Assembly (NCBI RefSeq): GCF_000633415.1
Contig: NZ_AYMV01000012.1
Span: 1 to 60,763, forward strand
Source: Leucobacter sp. PH1c
GTDB lineage: Bacteria; Actinomycetota; Actinomycetes; Actinomycetales; Microbacteriaceae
Length of the DNA: 60,763 bases
Reading direction: 5' to 3'
Part shown: piece by piece, positions 23,613 through 31,946 of the stretch
Position numbering within the stretch: position 1 is the first letter of the stretch
Layout of the letters: each line of letters opens with the position of its first letter
Program-made: the position numbers and the translations under genes
The notes under the pieces: model-generated
Told to the model about the DNA's origin: nothing
Seen by the model: only the letters and a program-made list of their open reading frames with translations
The model's database searches: none

Positions 23613-25099
23613 CCCGCACCCACGCCGAATGGAAGGCCGCTGCCGCGGCCCTCGACTTCGACGGACGCCCCGTGATCGGCGGTGCCCGCCGCGCCGCCGC
23701 CTCGGGCCGGACCATCGAGAAGACCAACCCGGCGACGGGCGAGGTCCTCTCGCAGATCCACGACTGCGGCCCGGAGGAGGTCGACGCCGCGGTCGCCGCC
23801 GCGCGCTCCGCCTACGAATCGGGTGCCTGGTCGCGCGCGGGAGCCGGGTTCCGCCGCGAGCGCTTGCTCGAACTCGCGCGACTCATCGAGGCGCGAGCCG
23901 ACGAGTTCGCCCTCTACGACTCGCTCGACATGGGCAAGCCCGTGCGCGAGGCGTCGACCATCGACGCCCCCGGATCGGCGGCGCTCTACCGCTTCTACGG
24001 CGAGGCGATCGAGAAGACCGAGGACCTGATCCCCGTCACGCCACCCGGATCCACGGCGCTCGTCACCCGGGAGGCGCTCGGCGTCGTCGCGGTCATCGTC
24101 GCGTGGAACTACCCGCTCGAGATCGCCACCTGGAAGCTCGCCCCCGCGCTCGCCGCGGGCAACGCCGTCGTGGTGAAGCCGCCGGTCGAGGCGTCGCACT
24201 CGGTGCTGCTGCTCGCCGAGCTCGCGCTCGAGGCGGGGATCCCCGCTGGCATCGTCAACGTCGTACCGGGCCGCGGCTCGGTGGTCGGCCGGGCGCTCGC
24301 GCTGCACGAGGACGTCGACATGCTCGCGTTCACCGGCTCGACCGAGGTCGCGAAGCAGCTGCAGCAGTACGCCGGGCAGTCGAACATGAAGCGCCTCGCG
24401 CTCGAGGCGGGCGGCAAGAGCTCGAACCTGATCTTCGCCGACTGCGACGATCTGCAGCTCGCGGCCGAGAAGGCCGCGTTCGGCAGCTTCACCAACCAGG
24501 GCGAGGTCTGTTCGGCGAACTCCCGGATCTTCGTCGAGCGGCCGGTGTACGAGGAATTCCTGCGGCTGTACACGGAGGCGGCTCGCGCCTACGCGCCGGG
24601 GGATCCGCTCGACCCGGCCTCGGGCATCGGCTCGCTCGTCTCCGAGGCGCACGCCGATTCCGTGTGGGCGACCATCGAGCACGCGCGCCGCGACGGCCGG
24701 ATCGTCGCGGGCGGCACCCGGCCCGAGATCAACGGATCCCGGGCGTTCATCGAGCCGACCATCGTGACCGACGTGCCGGCGGACCACGAGGTGCACACGC
24801 GCGAGATCTTCGGCCCGGTCGCCGTCGTGACCCCGTTCGACACCGAGGAGGAGGCGATCGCGCACGCGAACGGCACCCCCTACGGCCTCGCGGCATCGCT
24901 CTGGACGGGATCGCTCGCGCGGGCGCACCGGGTCTCGTCGCAGCTCGTGGCGGGCACGGTCTCGGTGAACACCGTCGACGCGCTCGGCTTCACCACCCCG
25001 TTCGGTGGCTTCAAGCAGTCCGGCTTCGGGCGCGACCTCTCGGTGCACGCGCTCGAGAACTACACGGACTTCAAGACCACCTGGATGCAGTGGGGCTAG
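23609..25099 (+). CDS. NAD(P)-dependent aldehyde dehydrogenase, PuuC-like
   Basis: A 496-aa enzyme of normal ALDH length. Catalytic Cys in QGEVCSANSRIFV (about residue 300), general-base Glu in LALEAGGKSSNLIF (about 267), the Rossmann segment FTGSTEVAKQLQ, and the coenzyme-clamp block EIFGPVAVV. TPFGGFKQSGFGRDL near the C-terminus is also typical. It resembles the enzymes that oxidise aminoaldehydes such as gamma-glutamyl-aminobutyraldehyde. ATGA overlap with the transporter gene. Here it would oxidise an aldehyde made by the aminotransferase at 25282 (inference). Confidence 0.92.
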   Translation: MTRTHAEWKAAAAALDFDGRPVIGGARRAAASGRTIEKTNPATGEVLSQIHDCGPEEVDAAVAAARSAYESGAWSRAGAGFRRERLLELARLIEARADEFALYDSLDMGKPVREASTIDAPGSAALYRFYGEAIEKTEDLIPVTPPGSTALVTREALGVVAVIVAWNYPLEIATWKLAPALAAGNAVVVKPPVEASHSVLLLAELALEAGIPAGIVNVVPGRGSVVGRALALHEDVDMLAFTGSTEVAKQLQQYAGQSNMKRLALEAGGKSSNLIFADCDDLQLAAEKAAFGSFTNQGEVCSANSRIFVERPVYEEFLRLYTEAARAYAPGDPLDPASGIGSLVSEAHADSVWATIEHARRDGRIVAGGTRPEINGSRAFIEPTIVTDVPADHEVHTREIFGPVAVVTPFDTEEEAIAHANGTPYGLAASLWTGSLARAHRVSSQLVAGTVSVNTVDALGFTTPFGGFKQSGFGRDLSVHALENYTDFKTTWMQWG

Positions 25100-25189
25100 C
25101 CCCGCGCTGATCCGTGATCGGGCGGGCGTGCCCCGCCCGATCGGGCTGCCGGTGATCATCTGATCCCGTGATGCAGCCGAGCCGATTTC

Positions 25190-25204
25190 GCTATTTTACC
25201 GATG
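25190..25204 (+). promoter_or_regulatory. Shared 15-bp promoter/operator box, copy 2
   Basis: GCTATTTTACCGATG, 14 of 15 bases identical to the box at 19780-19794. It lies 78 bp before the aminotransferase start, in an otherwise GC-rich gap. It implies a separate promoter for the aminotransferase-permease unit under the same regulator. Confidence 0.65.
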
Positions 25205-25281
25205 ACCGCCGCGATGCGACGATTGCAGCAGCGGCGGCTTTCCCGCCCAGTCAGAGTCGACTGAGAGGACTTTCGAGAATC

Positions 25282-26718
25282 ATGACCCTGCAGCAGGAGA
25301 CGGTGGCGTTCGAGGACACCGTGACGGAACCGCCCAGCGGCCTCGCCGAGATCGCGAAGCGCCACCTCGTGATGAACTTCACCCCCGCATCGAAGTACCG
25401 GGACGACGAGCTTCCCGTCTTCGTGCGGGGCGAGCACTGCTCGGTGTTCGACGAGAGCGGCCGGCGCTTCTTCGACGGCCTCGCCGGCCTGTTCTGCGTG
25501 CAGCTCGGCTACACCCACGGCGCCGAGGTCGGCGACGCGGTGCGCGAGCAGCTCGCCGCGCTGCCGTACCAGACCACCTGGAGCGTCACCCACCCGCCGG
25601 CCGCCCTGCTCGCGCAGAAGATCGCGCAGCTCGCCCCCGGCGATCTGAACCGCGTGTTCTTCGCCTCGGGCGGCGGCGAGTCGAACGAGGCCGCGATCAA
25701 GCTCGCCCGCCAGTACCAGCAGACCATCGGCCAGGGCACCCGAACCAAGTTCATCGCCCGTCGCGTCGCGTACCACGGCACCAGCTTCGGCGCGATGTCG
25801 CTGAACGGGATGACGAACGTGCGGGCCATGTTCGAGCCGCTGATGTCGGGCGTGCGCCACACCCACAACACCAAGACGTACCGCCGGCCCGAGGGCGAGA
25901 CCCCCGAGCAGACCACCGCGTTCCTGCTCGGCGAGATCGAATCGCTCATCGTGCAGGAGGGCCCCGAGACGATCGCCGCGATCATCATGGAGCCGCTGCA
26001 GAACGCGGGCGGCAGCCTGAAGCCGCCGACGCCCGAGTACTTCGCCGGGGTGCGCGCCCTGTGCGACAAGTACGGGATCCTCATGATCGCCGACGAGGTC
26101 ATCACCGGCTTCGGGCGCCTCGGCTCGTGGTTCGGTTCGCAGCACTACGACTTCCAGCCCGACATGATCGTCTTCGCGAAGGGCATCGCGTCGGCGTACG
26201 TGCCGCTCGGCGGCGTCATCGCGAGCGACCGCATTATCGAGACCGTGCTCGACGGCCCCGTGGGCATGTTCAACCACGCGCTCACCTACGGCGGCCACCC
26301 GGTCGCCTGCGCCGCGGCGCTCAAGAACCTCGAGATCATGGAGCGGGAGGGCGTCGTCGAGAACGTCGCCGCGCTGAGCCCCTACCTCGAAGAGCGGCTC
26401 TCCGCGGTCGCCGAGACGCACACCGCGATCGTCGGCGACTTCCGCGGCGACGGCTTCCACCGCAGCTTCGAGCTCGTCACGAACGCGCGCACGAAGACGT
26501 GGGAGAACGACGTCATCAGCGCGGGTGACTTCGTCGGTGTCCACCTGAACCCGGCGCTCGCCGAGGTGGGGCTCATCTGCCGCGTCGCGATCGACGCCGA
26601 GGGCAACCCGCTCGTGCAGGTCTCGCCCCCGCTCGTCATGACCCGCGCCGATATCGACGAGCTCGCCGAGCTGCTGGATCGCGCCTTCGCGCTCGCGACT
26701 GAGCGGGCCGGGCTCTGA
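25282..26718 (+). CDS. Class III (omega-type) PLP aminotransferase
   Basis: A 478-aa enzyme. PLP motifs: FFASGGGESNEAAIKLARQY, RRVAYHGTSFGAMSLNG, LMIADEVITGFGRLGSWF (Asp contacts the pyridine N), and the Schiff-base lysine in MIVFAKGIASAYVPLGGVI (each a family block). The fold-type I omega-transaminases with this pattern act on diamines, beta-alanine or other omega-amino compounds, usually with pyruvate as acceptor. The start at 25282 is chosen because the protein then starts MTLQQETVAF; an upstream ATG at 25168 would include the promoter box. It is followed by a permease gene. It would provide aldehyde for the ALDH encoded just upstream (inference). Confidence 0.9.
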   Translation: MTLQQETVAFEDTVTEPPSGLAEIAKRHLVMNFTPASKYRDDELPVFVRGEHCSVFDESGRRFFDGLAGLFCVQLGYTHGAEVGDAVREQLAALPYQTTWSVTHPPAALLAQKIAQLAPGDLNRVFFASGGGESNEAAIKLARQYQQTIGQGTRTKFIARRVAYHGTSFGAMSLNGMTNVRAMFEPLMSGVRHTHNTKTYRRPEGETPEQTTAFLLGEIESLIVQEGPETIAAIIMEPLQNAGGSLKPPTPEYFAGVRALCDKYGILMIADEVITGFGRLGSWFGSQHYDFQPDMIVFAKGIASAYVPLGGVIASDRIIETVLDGPVGMFNHALTYGGHPVACAAALKNLEIMEREGVVENVAALSPYLEERLSAVAETHTAIVGDFRGDGFHRSFELVTNARTKTWENDVISAGDFVGVHLNPALAEVGLICRVAIDAEGNPLVQVSPPLVMTRADIDELAELLDRAFALATERAGL

Positions 26719-26812
26719 GCCGCCCCGCTCCGCTCGGCTCTGATCGACCCCGCCCCGGCACCGTCGCCGGGAGGCGGGCCCTGCTTCACCGACCCCGGAA
26801 GGGCTGCATCTC

Positions 26813-28216
26813 ATGGCATCTGAACCGCCCGTCGTGACACAGACGTTCGCGACCTTCGAGCAAGAGCACATCATGCCGATCCCCGAAGACAAACGGACCG
26901 GCACCAACTGGTCGATCTTCGCGATCTGGGTCAGCCTGAACATGATGCCGCTCGCCGTCGTCACGGGCGCCGTGGCGAGCGGCGGCTTCGGCCTGCCGAT
27001 CGGCTGGAGCTTCGTGGCGATCATCACCGGCAACGTGATCGGCGCCTTCGGAGCGGCGCTGCACGCCTCGCAGGGCCCCACCCTCGGGATCCCGCAGATG
27101 CTGCAGGCTCGCGCCCAGTTCGGGTACCTCGGCGCGAGCGTGTTCGCGCTCATCGCCTTCATCATGTTCATGGGCTTCTTCGCCAGCATCCTCCTCGTGG
27201 CGAAGGACGCGCTCGCCGAGGTGATCCCGGGCTTCAACGGCACCGTCGCGATCATCGGCTTCGCGGCGATCGGCATCGTGCTGTGCGTCTTCGGCTACGA
27301 CCTCCTGCGCCGCACGATGGTCTGGCTGTCGATCATCATCGGGATCGCGGTCGCCGTGTCGATGGTGCTCATCGCCGTGCGTCCCGACATCGTCGCCTCT
27401 CGCGACGACGCGGTCATGACGCCGGAGGGCTTCTTCGCGATGCTCGCGGTCGGGATCGTCTGGCAGCTCGCCTACGCGCCCTACGTTTCCGACTACTCGC
27501 GCTACCTGCCGAAGGCCACGGGCCCGAAGACCGCGTTCTGGAGCACGTACTTCGGGCTGGTGCTGAGCTCGGTGTTCGTGATGGGGCTCGGCGTGCTCCT
27601 CGGCGCGCTCGCCCCCGAGAACCCGCTCGGGGCGCTCGCCTCGGCGCTCGGGCCGATCGGGCTCATCGTGCTGGTCATCTTCGCGGTGAGCTCGGCGCTC
27701 ATCAACGGCGTCGAGCTCTACTCGGCGGTGATGAACGCCCTCACCGTGCTCCAGTCGAACTTCCGCATGGTCATCACCACGCGGGTGCGGGTGTGGACCA
27801 CGGTCATCTCGGGCGGGATCGCGACCCTCATCGCCGTGCTCGGGCAGGGCGACTTCATGACGATGTTCATCGGCTTCCTCGACCTCCTGCTGTACGTGCT
27901 CATCCCGTGGTCCGCGATCAACCTCGTCGACTTCTTCATCATCCAGAAGGGGCACTACAACGTGCCCGCGCTGTTCGATCGCACGGGCGGCGAGTATGGC
28001 AGGTGGAACGCCGTGGGCCTCGTGAGCTACGGGGTCGGGCTGCTCGCGCAGCTCCCGTTCATGAGCATCGCGATCTTCCAGGGGCCGCTCGCCGGCTCGA
28101 TCAACATCGCCTGGCTCGTCGGCTTCGTGGTGACGGCGCTCGTCTTCCTCGTGCTCGTGCGGCTGCGCCGCCGCGAGGCGCCGCGGGTCGAGGAGCGGGT
28201 CACCGTCGCCGGGTGA
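26813..28216 (+). CDS. NCS1-family permease (cytosine/purine/allantoin type)
   Basis: A 467-aa membrane protein with about 12 helices. NCS1 marks: DKRTGTNWSIFAIWVSLNMM at the N-terminus, GFGLPIGWSFVAIITGNVIG, then SQGPTLGIPQMLQARAQFG in TM3, and APYVSDYSRYLPK later. Family members move cytosine, purines, hydantoins or thiamine with Na+ or H+. The N-terminal region before residue 30 is acidic. It sits 94 bp after the aminotransferase gene with GGAAGGGC upstream of the start. It is likely a second importer in the LysR-linked cluster; the substrate is uncertain. Confidence 0.9.
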   Translation: MASEPPVVTQTFATFEQEHIMPIPEDKRTGTNWSIFAIWVSLNMMPLAVVTGAVASGGFGLPIGWSFVAIITGNVIGAFGAALHASQGPTLGIPQMLQARAQFGYLGASVFALIAFIMFMGFFASILLVAKDALAEVIPGFNGTVAIIGFAAIGIVLCVFGYDLLRRTMVWLSIIIGIAVAVSMVLIAVRPDIVASRDDAVMTPEGFFAMLAVGIVWQLAYAPYVSDYSRYLPKATGPKTAFWSTYFGLVLSSVFVMGLGVLLGALAPENPLGALASALGPIGLIVLVIFAVSSALINGVELYSAVMNALTVLQSNFRMVITTRVRVWTTVISGGIATLIAVLGQGDFMTMFIGFLDLLLYVLIPWSAINLVDFFIIQKGHYNVPALFDRTGGEYGRWNAVGLVSYGVGLLAQLPFMSIAIFQGPLAGSINIAWLVGFVVTALVFLVLVRLRRREAPRVEERVTVAG

Positions 28217-28229
28217 TCCGCGGGGCGGC

Positions 28230-28250
28230 CGCGCGGCTCAGAGCCGCGCG
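28230..28250. terminator. Bidirectional hairpin between convergent permease and SDR genes
   Basis: CGCGCGGCT (28230-28238) and AGCCGCGCG (28242-28250) with a 3-nt loop. It overlaps the last codons of the SDR gene and sits 14 bp past the permease stop. Confidence 0.6.
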
Positions 28251-28933
28251 ACCTCCCTGCGGGGCCGGATCGCGAGGTCGGTGATCTGCACGTCGGCGGG
28301 AGCGTCCACGACGTAGCGCACCGCCGCGGCCACCGACTCGGGGCGGATGTACCGCTCCGGGTCGTAGGCCTCGCCCGGGATCAGCCCGCGCAGCATGGGC
28401 GTATCGGTCTGCCCCGGCGCGAGCGTCGTCACGCGCACGCGGTGCGGTTCCTCGTCGATGCGCAGCACGTCGGCGAGCCCGCGCAGCGCGTGCTTGCTCG
28501 CCGTGTAGACGGCGCTGCCGGGGGCCGGGCGGGTGCTGGCGCCCGAGCCGAGGAAGACGATGGTGCCGTGCGCCTCGCGGATCCGGGGGAGCGCGAGCCG
28601 CGTGAGCTCGGCGGGCGCGGTCACGTTGATCGCGAAGTGCGCCTCCCAATCGGCGGGCGCGGCGGTGTCGACCCGCAGCGACTGCGCGATCGCGGCCGCG
28701 TGCACGAGCACGTCGAGGCGGGGGAGCGCGGCCACCCGCTCGGCCACGGCGGCGTGGTCGGTGAGGTCCAGGGGCCAGACCTCGGCCCCCGTTTCGGCCG
28801 CGATCCCCGCGAGCCGCTCGGCGTCCCGGCCGCAGGCGATCACCCGGTGGCTGCGCGACAGCTCGCGCACGATCTCGCGGCCCATGCCGCCGGTGGCGCC
28901 CGTGACGAGGGCGATCGGGGAGTGCTCGGACAT
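28238..28933 (-). CDS. Short-chain dehydrogenase/reductase
   Basis: A 231-aa classical SDR. Cofactor motif VTGATGGMGREIV (about 10-22), then LDLTDHAAVAERV, the NNAG-equivalent VLVHAAAIAQS and the active site YTASKHALRGLADVLR (Tyr-x3-Lys) with the Ser in FLGSGAS. Arg/Asp pattern after the second strand (ACGRDAER) favours NADP(H). It lies 9 bp after the XRE-cupin gene and is probably in the same operon. Substrate unknown. Confidence 0.87.
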   Translation of the reverse strand: MSEHSPIALVTGATGGMGREIVRELSRSHRVIACGRDAERLAGIAAETGAEVWPLDLTDHAAVAERVAALPRLDVLVHAAAIAQSLRVDTAAPADWEAHFAINVTAPAELTRLALPRIREAHGTIVFLGSGASTRPAPGSAVYTASKHALRGLADVLRIDEEPHRVRVTTLAPGQTDTPMLRGLIPGEAYDPERYIRPESVAAAVRYVVDAPADVQITDLAIRPRREVARL

Positions 28934-28942
28934 GGGGGCTCC

Positions 28943-29530
28943 TTACTCGGGGGTGCCGGTGACGCCGGCGTCGTCGTTCGGGGTGAGCAGGTGCAGGCGC
29001 TCGCCCACCGTGTTGAAGATGCTGATCACCTCGGCGGGCCGCCCGCCCGCCGCCCGCATCCGGTGCGGGGTCATGGTGTCGAATTCGGCGGCCTCGCCGG
29101 GGCCGAGTTCGAGGCGCTCGCCGCCGAGCTCGAGCGTGAGCCGGCCCGAGAGGACGTAGAGCCACTCGGAGCCCTCGTGGACCTGCGGCGGGCGCTCGGC
29201 GGCGCCGGGGCGGTAGGTGATCTTGAACGCGCGGACGGCCGATGCCTCCCGGGTGAGGGGCGCGATGATGAGCCCGCCGCGGGAGACCGCGTCCCGCCGG
29301 ATGCGCGGGTCGGCATCGCGCGGCGCGAGGAGGTCGTCGACGCGGATGCCGAGCTCGCGCGTGAGGGGGACGAGTAGCTCGAGGTTCGCCTGACGCTTCC
29401 CGGATTCGAGGCGCGAGAGCGTGCTCGTCGAGAGCCCGGCGCGTTCGGCGAGCTCGGCGAGCGTCCACCCGCGGTGCTGCCGTGCGGCGCGCAGGCGCGG
29501 CCCGAGCTGTGAGAGTTCGTCCACGATCAC
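28943..29530 (-). CDS. XRE-family regulator with C-terminal cupin domain
   Basis: A 195-aa protein. HTH_3 at residues 8-65 (LRAARQHRGWTLAELAERAG, STSTLSRLESGKRQANLELL) and a cupin at about 115-180 (VHEGSEWLYVLSGRLTLELG, GPGEAAEFDTMTPHRMRA). Such proteins sense small molecules, often controlling a neighbouring redox or amine gene. It is divergent from a thioredoxin-reductase-like gene, and the gap holds TTGC/GCAA half-sites (29540-29564). The GTG at 29530 is the start; the next in-frame alternatives would cut the HTH. Confidence 0.87.
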   Translation of the reverse strand: MIVDELSQLGPRLRAARQHRGWTLAELAERAGLSTSTLSRLESGKRQANLELLVPLTRELGIRVDDLLAPRDADPRIRRDAVSRGGLIIAPLTREASAVRAFKITYRPGAAERPPQVHEGSEWLYVLSGRLTLELGGERLELGPGEAAEFDTMTPHRMRAAGGRPAEVISIFNTVGERLHLLTPNDDAGVTGTPE

Positions 29531-29539
29531 GTCCCGTCA

Positions 29540-29564
29540 TTGCCGATAGTGCAAACAGTATTGC
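29540..29564. promoter_or_regulatory. Candidate operator of the XRE-cupin regulator
   Basis: Half-sites TTGC (29540-29543), GCAA (29551-29554) and TTGC (29561-29564), spaced 7 and 6 bp; ATTGCC recurs exactly 21 bp (two helical turns) apart. The cluster fills the divergent promoter region. Confidence 0.5.
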
Positions 29565-29596
29565 CAAGAATGGGCGTCGCCGCAACCATGGGAGCC

Positions 29597-30547
29597 ATGA
29601 ACAGCAGCAGATATGACGCAGTGATCATCGGTGGCGGCGCGGCCGGCCTCAGCGCGGCGCAGACGCTCGGGCGCTCAGTGCGGCGCACCCTGGTCATCGA
29701 CGGCGGCCTCCCGCGCAACCGCTTCGCGGCGCACATGCACAACGTGCTCGGGCACGACGGGCTGCCGCCGGCCGAGCTCCTCGCCCGCGGGCGGAGCGAG
29801 GCCGCCGCCTACGGGGTCGAGTTCGTCACGGGTGAGGTGCTCGGTGTCCACGATGCGGACGGCGGCCTCGCGATCGAGCTGTCCGAGGGGCCGGGCGCCG
29901 CGGGCACCGTGGTCGCGCGTGCCCTCGTGCTCGCGACGGGGGCGGAGGACGTGCTTCCCGAGCTCCCCGGGCTCGCCGAGCGCTGGGGCAGCACGGTGCT
30001 GCACTGCCCCTACTGCCACGGCTGGGAGGTGCGCGGGCGCCGGATCGGGGTGCTCGCGACCTCGCCGGCCTCCGCGCACCAGGTGCAGCTCGCGCGGCAG
30101 TGGAGCGAGCAGGTGACCGTGTTCTCGGCGGGGCTCGGCGCGCTCGACCCGGGGCTCGAGCGCGGCCTCCGGGCGCGCGGCATGGGGATCGTGCCCGAGC
30201 CGGTCGTCGAGGTGCTCGGCGATGGCGACCGGGTGACCGGGGTGCGCACGGCCGACGGGCGGGTCCACGCCCTCGACGCGATCCTCACGATGGGCGCCGT
30301 GCGCCCGCGCGACGGGGCCGTGGCCGGGCTCGGGCTCGCGCGCGCCGAGACGCCGCTCGGCAGCCTGATCGCGGTCGACGCGACCGGGCGCACGAGCCAC
30401 CCGCGCGTCTGGGCCGCGGGCAATGCGGTCGCTCCGATGGCGACCGTGCCGATGGTGATGGGCGCCGCGGCCCAGGCGGCCGGAGCGCTCAACTGGGCGC
30501 TCATCGAGGAGGATTTCGCCCGCGCCGTGGCCGAAACCGACGGCTGA
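29597..30547 (+). CDS. Thioredoxin-reductase-like NAD(P)/FAD oxidoreductase
   Basis: A 316-aa flavoprotein. FAD motif DAVIIGGGAAGLSAAQTLGR at the N-terminus, redox-type motif HCPYCHGWEVRG (CPYC, about 138-141) followed by the NAD(P) domain IGVLATSPASAHQVQLARQW, and the FAD-binding end HPRVWAAGNAVAPMA. The CxxC is in the expected place for thioredoxin reductase relatives, but substrate preference is not known. Alternative starts are ATG 29588 and ATG 29570; the latter would be leaderless behind TATTGC (29559-29564). I chose 29597 because the family N-terminus is short. Divergent from an XRE-cupin regulator that may control it. Confidence 0.87.
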   Translation: MNSSRYDAVIIGGGAAGLSAAQTLGRSVRRTLVIDGGLPRNRFAAHMHNVLGHDGLPPAELLARGRSEAAAYGVEFVTGEVLGVHDADGGLAIELSEGPGAAGTVVARALVLATGAEDVLPELPGLAERWGSTVLHCPYCHGWEVRGRRIGVLATSPASAHQVQLARQWSEQVTVFSAGLGALDPGLERGLRARGMGIVPEPVVEVLGDGDRVTGVRTADGRVHALDAILTMGAVRPRDGAVAGLGLARAETPLGSLIAVDATGRTSHPRVWAAGNAVAPMATVPMVMGAAAQAAGALNWALIEEDFARAVAETDG

Positions 30548-30652
30548 GCTCGCGAGCGGCAAGACCCTGTTGAAAGTCGATGAGTTGTCGTAGCATGAGC
30601 CCATAGCTTCACCAAGGTGGGCTTGGTGAGTCGGTACAAAGGGGTATGTCTG

Positions 30653-31243
30653 ATGAGCGAACAACAGGATCGAACGCGGGCCGGAGCGACGGCGGAGCGC
30701 CGGGGCTGGACGAAAGCGCGGGCGCTGCTCGCGGGCGGACTCGTGCTGGGCGTCGGCGCGGCGGTGACGCTCGCCGCGTGGACGGACACCGAGTGGGTGC
30801 GCGGGGTCTTCGGCAGCGGCAGCTTCGGGATCGAGGGATCGACGAACGGCACGACCTTCGCGAGCCACCCCGTCACGGGAGCCCCCGCGGCGCTCACCTT
30901 CCAGATGAACGCGAGCGCGCTCGCCCCCGGTGACTCGGTATACGCCGGCTACGCGGTGCAGCTCACCGCGGGCTCGACGAACGCGGCCAACGTGACCCTC
31001 TCCACCGACACGGCGAGCGCGCTCGCGGGGACTACCTCGAACTTCGTCACCACGACGTCGGCCACCTGCAACGCGGCCGCCTTCACCGCCGGTACCGACG
31101 CCAACGTGACCACCTTCGCGCTCACCGCGCCCGAGACGCCGAAGTTCATCTGCTTCAAGGTCACCGCCGACGGCGCGCTCCCGCAGGGCGCGACCGGGGA
31201 GCTGACCTGGACATTCACGGCGGGATCCGGCGCGGCCCTGTAG
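30653..31243 (+). CDS. Probable SipW-dependent secreted protein (TasA-like), first of three
   Basis: A 196-aa secreted protein. The signal peptide has the SipW type: basic start, ALLAGGLVLGVGAAVTLAAW and the post-cleavage motif WTDTEW. The mature part is a small Thr/Ala-rich beta domain with two Cys (SATCNAAAF and FICFKV) that may form a disulfide. AAGGGG lies 8 bp upstream of the ATG. The next gene, 7 bp on, codes a related protein, and the third codes the peptidase, so the signal motif and the context agree. TasA-like proteins can form matrix fibres; whether this one does is unknown. Confidence 0.82.
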   Translation: MSEQQDRTRAGATAERRGWTKARALLAGGLVLGVGAAVTLAAWTDTEWVRGVFGSGSFGIEGSTNGTTFASHPVTGAPAALTFQMNASALAPGDSVYAGYAVQLTAGSTNAANVTLSTDTASALAGTTSNFVTTTSATCNAAAFTAGTDANVTTFALTAPETPKFICFKVTADGALPQGATGELTWTFTAGSGAAL

Positions 31244-31250
31244 GTGAGCG

Positions 31251-31925
31251 GTGAAGCACGGGGAGCGCGCGGCCGGAACGAGCCGGGCTGAGTCGCGCCG
31301 CCGCGGCGCGCGCGGGGCGGCCCGGCCGCGTGTGTGGTTCACGCGGGTGCGCGCGCTGCTCGCCGGTGCGCTCGTGCTCGGGGTCGGAGGCACGCTGACG
31401 CTCGCGGCCTGGACCGACACCGAGACCGCGCAGGCGAACTTCGCGGCGAGCGTGTTCGGCATCCAGGGCTCCGTGGACGGCACCACCTTCGCGGACCATC
31501 CGGCGGGCGGTCCCGCGGTGCTGAGCTTCACGGTCGCGCCGACCGCGATGTCGCCCGACACCACGAGCTACGCCCGCTTCACGGTGCGCACCACTGCGGC
31601 GAGCACCGTCGGGGGCGCCCTGTCGCTGAGCGGCGCGACGGTCGGCGGTACGGGCCTCGGCCCCTCGCTCCGGTACGCGGTCGTCGCGATCGCGGGGAAC
31701 GTCACCTGCAACGCTGGGGCATTCGCTCCGGGTGTCGGCACGGCGATCGTCCCCTCGGGCAGCACGCTCGCCACGGCGGGCACGGTGACGCAGCCGCTCG
31801 CGGCGGCCGGTGCATCGCCCGTGAACCTCTGCTTCGCGGTGACGCTGCCGGCGGGCACGTCGAACGCGGCGCAGGGCCTCAACGCCACGGCGACCTGGAC
31901 GCTCACGGCGACGTCGAGTTCGTAG
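31251..31925 (+). CDS. Probable SipW-dependent secreted protein, second of three
   Basis: A 224-aa paralogue of the preceding protein: signal core VRALLAGALVLGVGGTLTLA, cleavage motif AAWTDTETAQANFAASVFGI, and the shared GTTFADHPAGGPAVLSFTV. Again two Cys (VTCNAGAF and NLCFAV). The N-terminus before the signal core is longer (about 30 residues, Arg-rich). GTG start at 31251 with AGGTGA upstream. Tandem duplication of the two genes is likely. Function as for the first: secreted, perhaps fibre-forming (inference). Confidence 0.82.
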   Translation: MKHGERAAGTSRAESRRRGARGAARPRVWFTRVRALLAGALVLGVGGTLTLAAWTDTETAQANFAASVFGIQGSVDGTTFADHPAGGPAVLSFTVAPTAMSPDTTSYARFTVRTTAASTVGGALSLSGATVGGTGLGPSLRYAVVAIAGNVTCNAGAFAPGVGTAIVPSGSTLATAGTVTQPLAAAGASPVNLCFAVTLPAGTSNAAQGLNATATWTLTATSSS

Positions 31926-31946
31926 ACACGGCACGAAGGGAGGAGC

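Noticed and set aside
25156-27276. A 706-codon minus-strand frame across the aminotransferase and permease genes
   Set aside because: Low-complexity and no motif, while the opposite strand carries intact PLP and NCS1 signatures.
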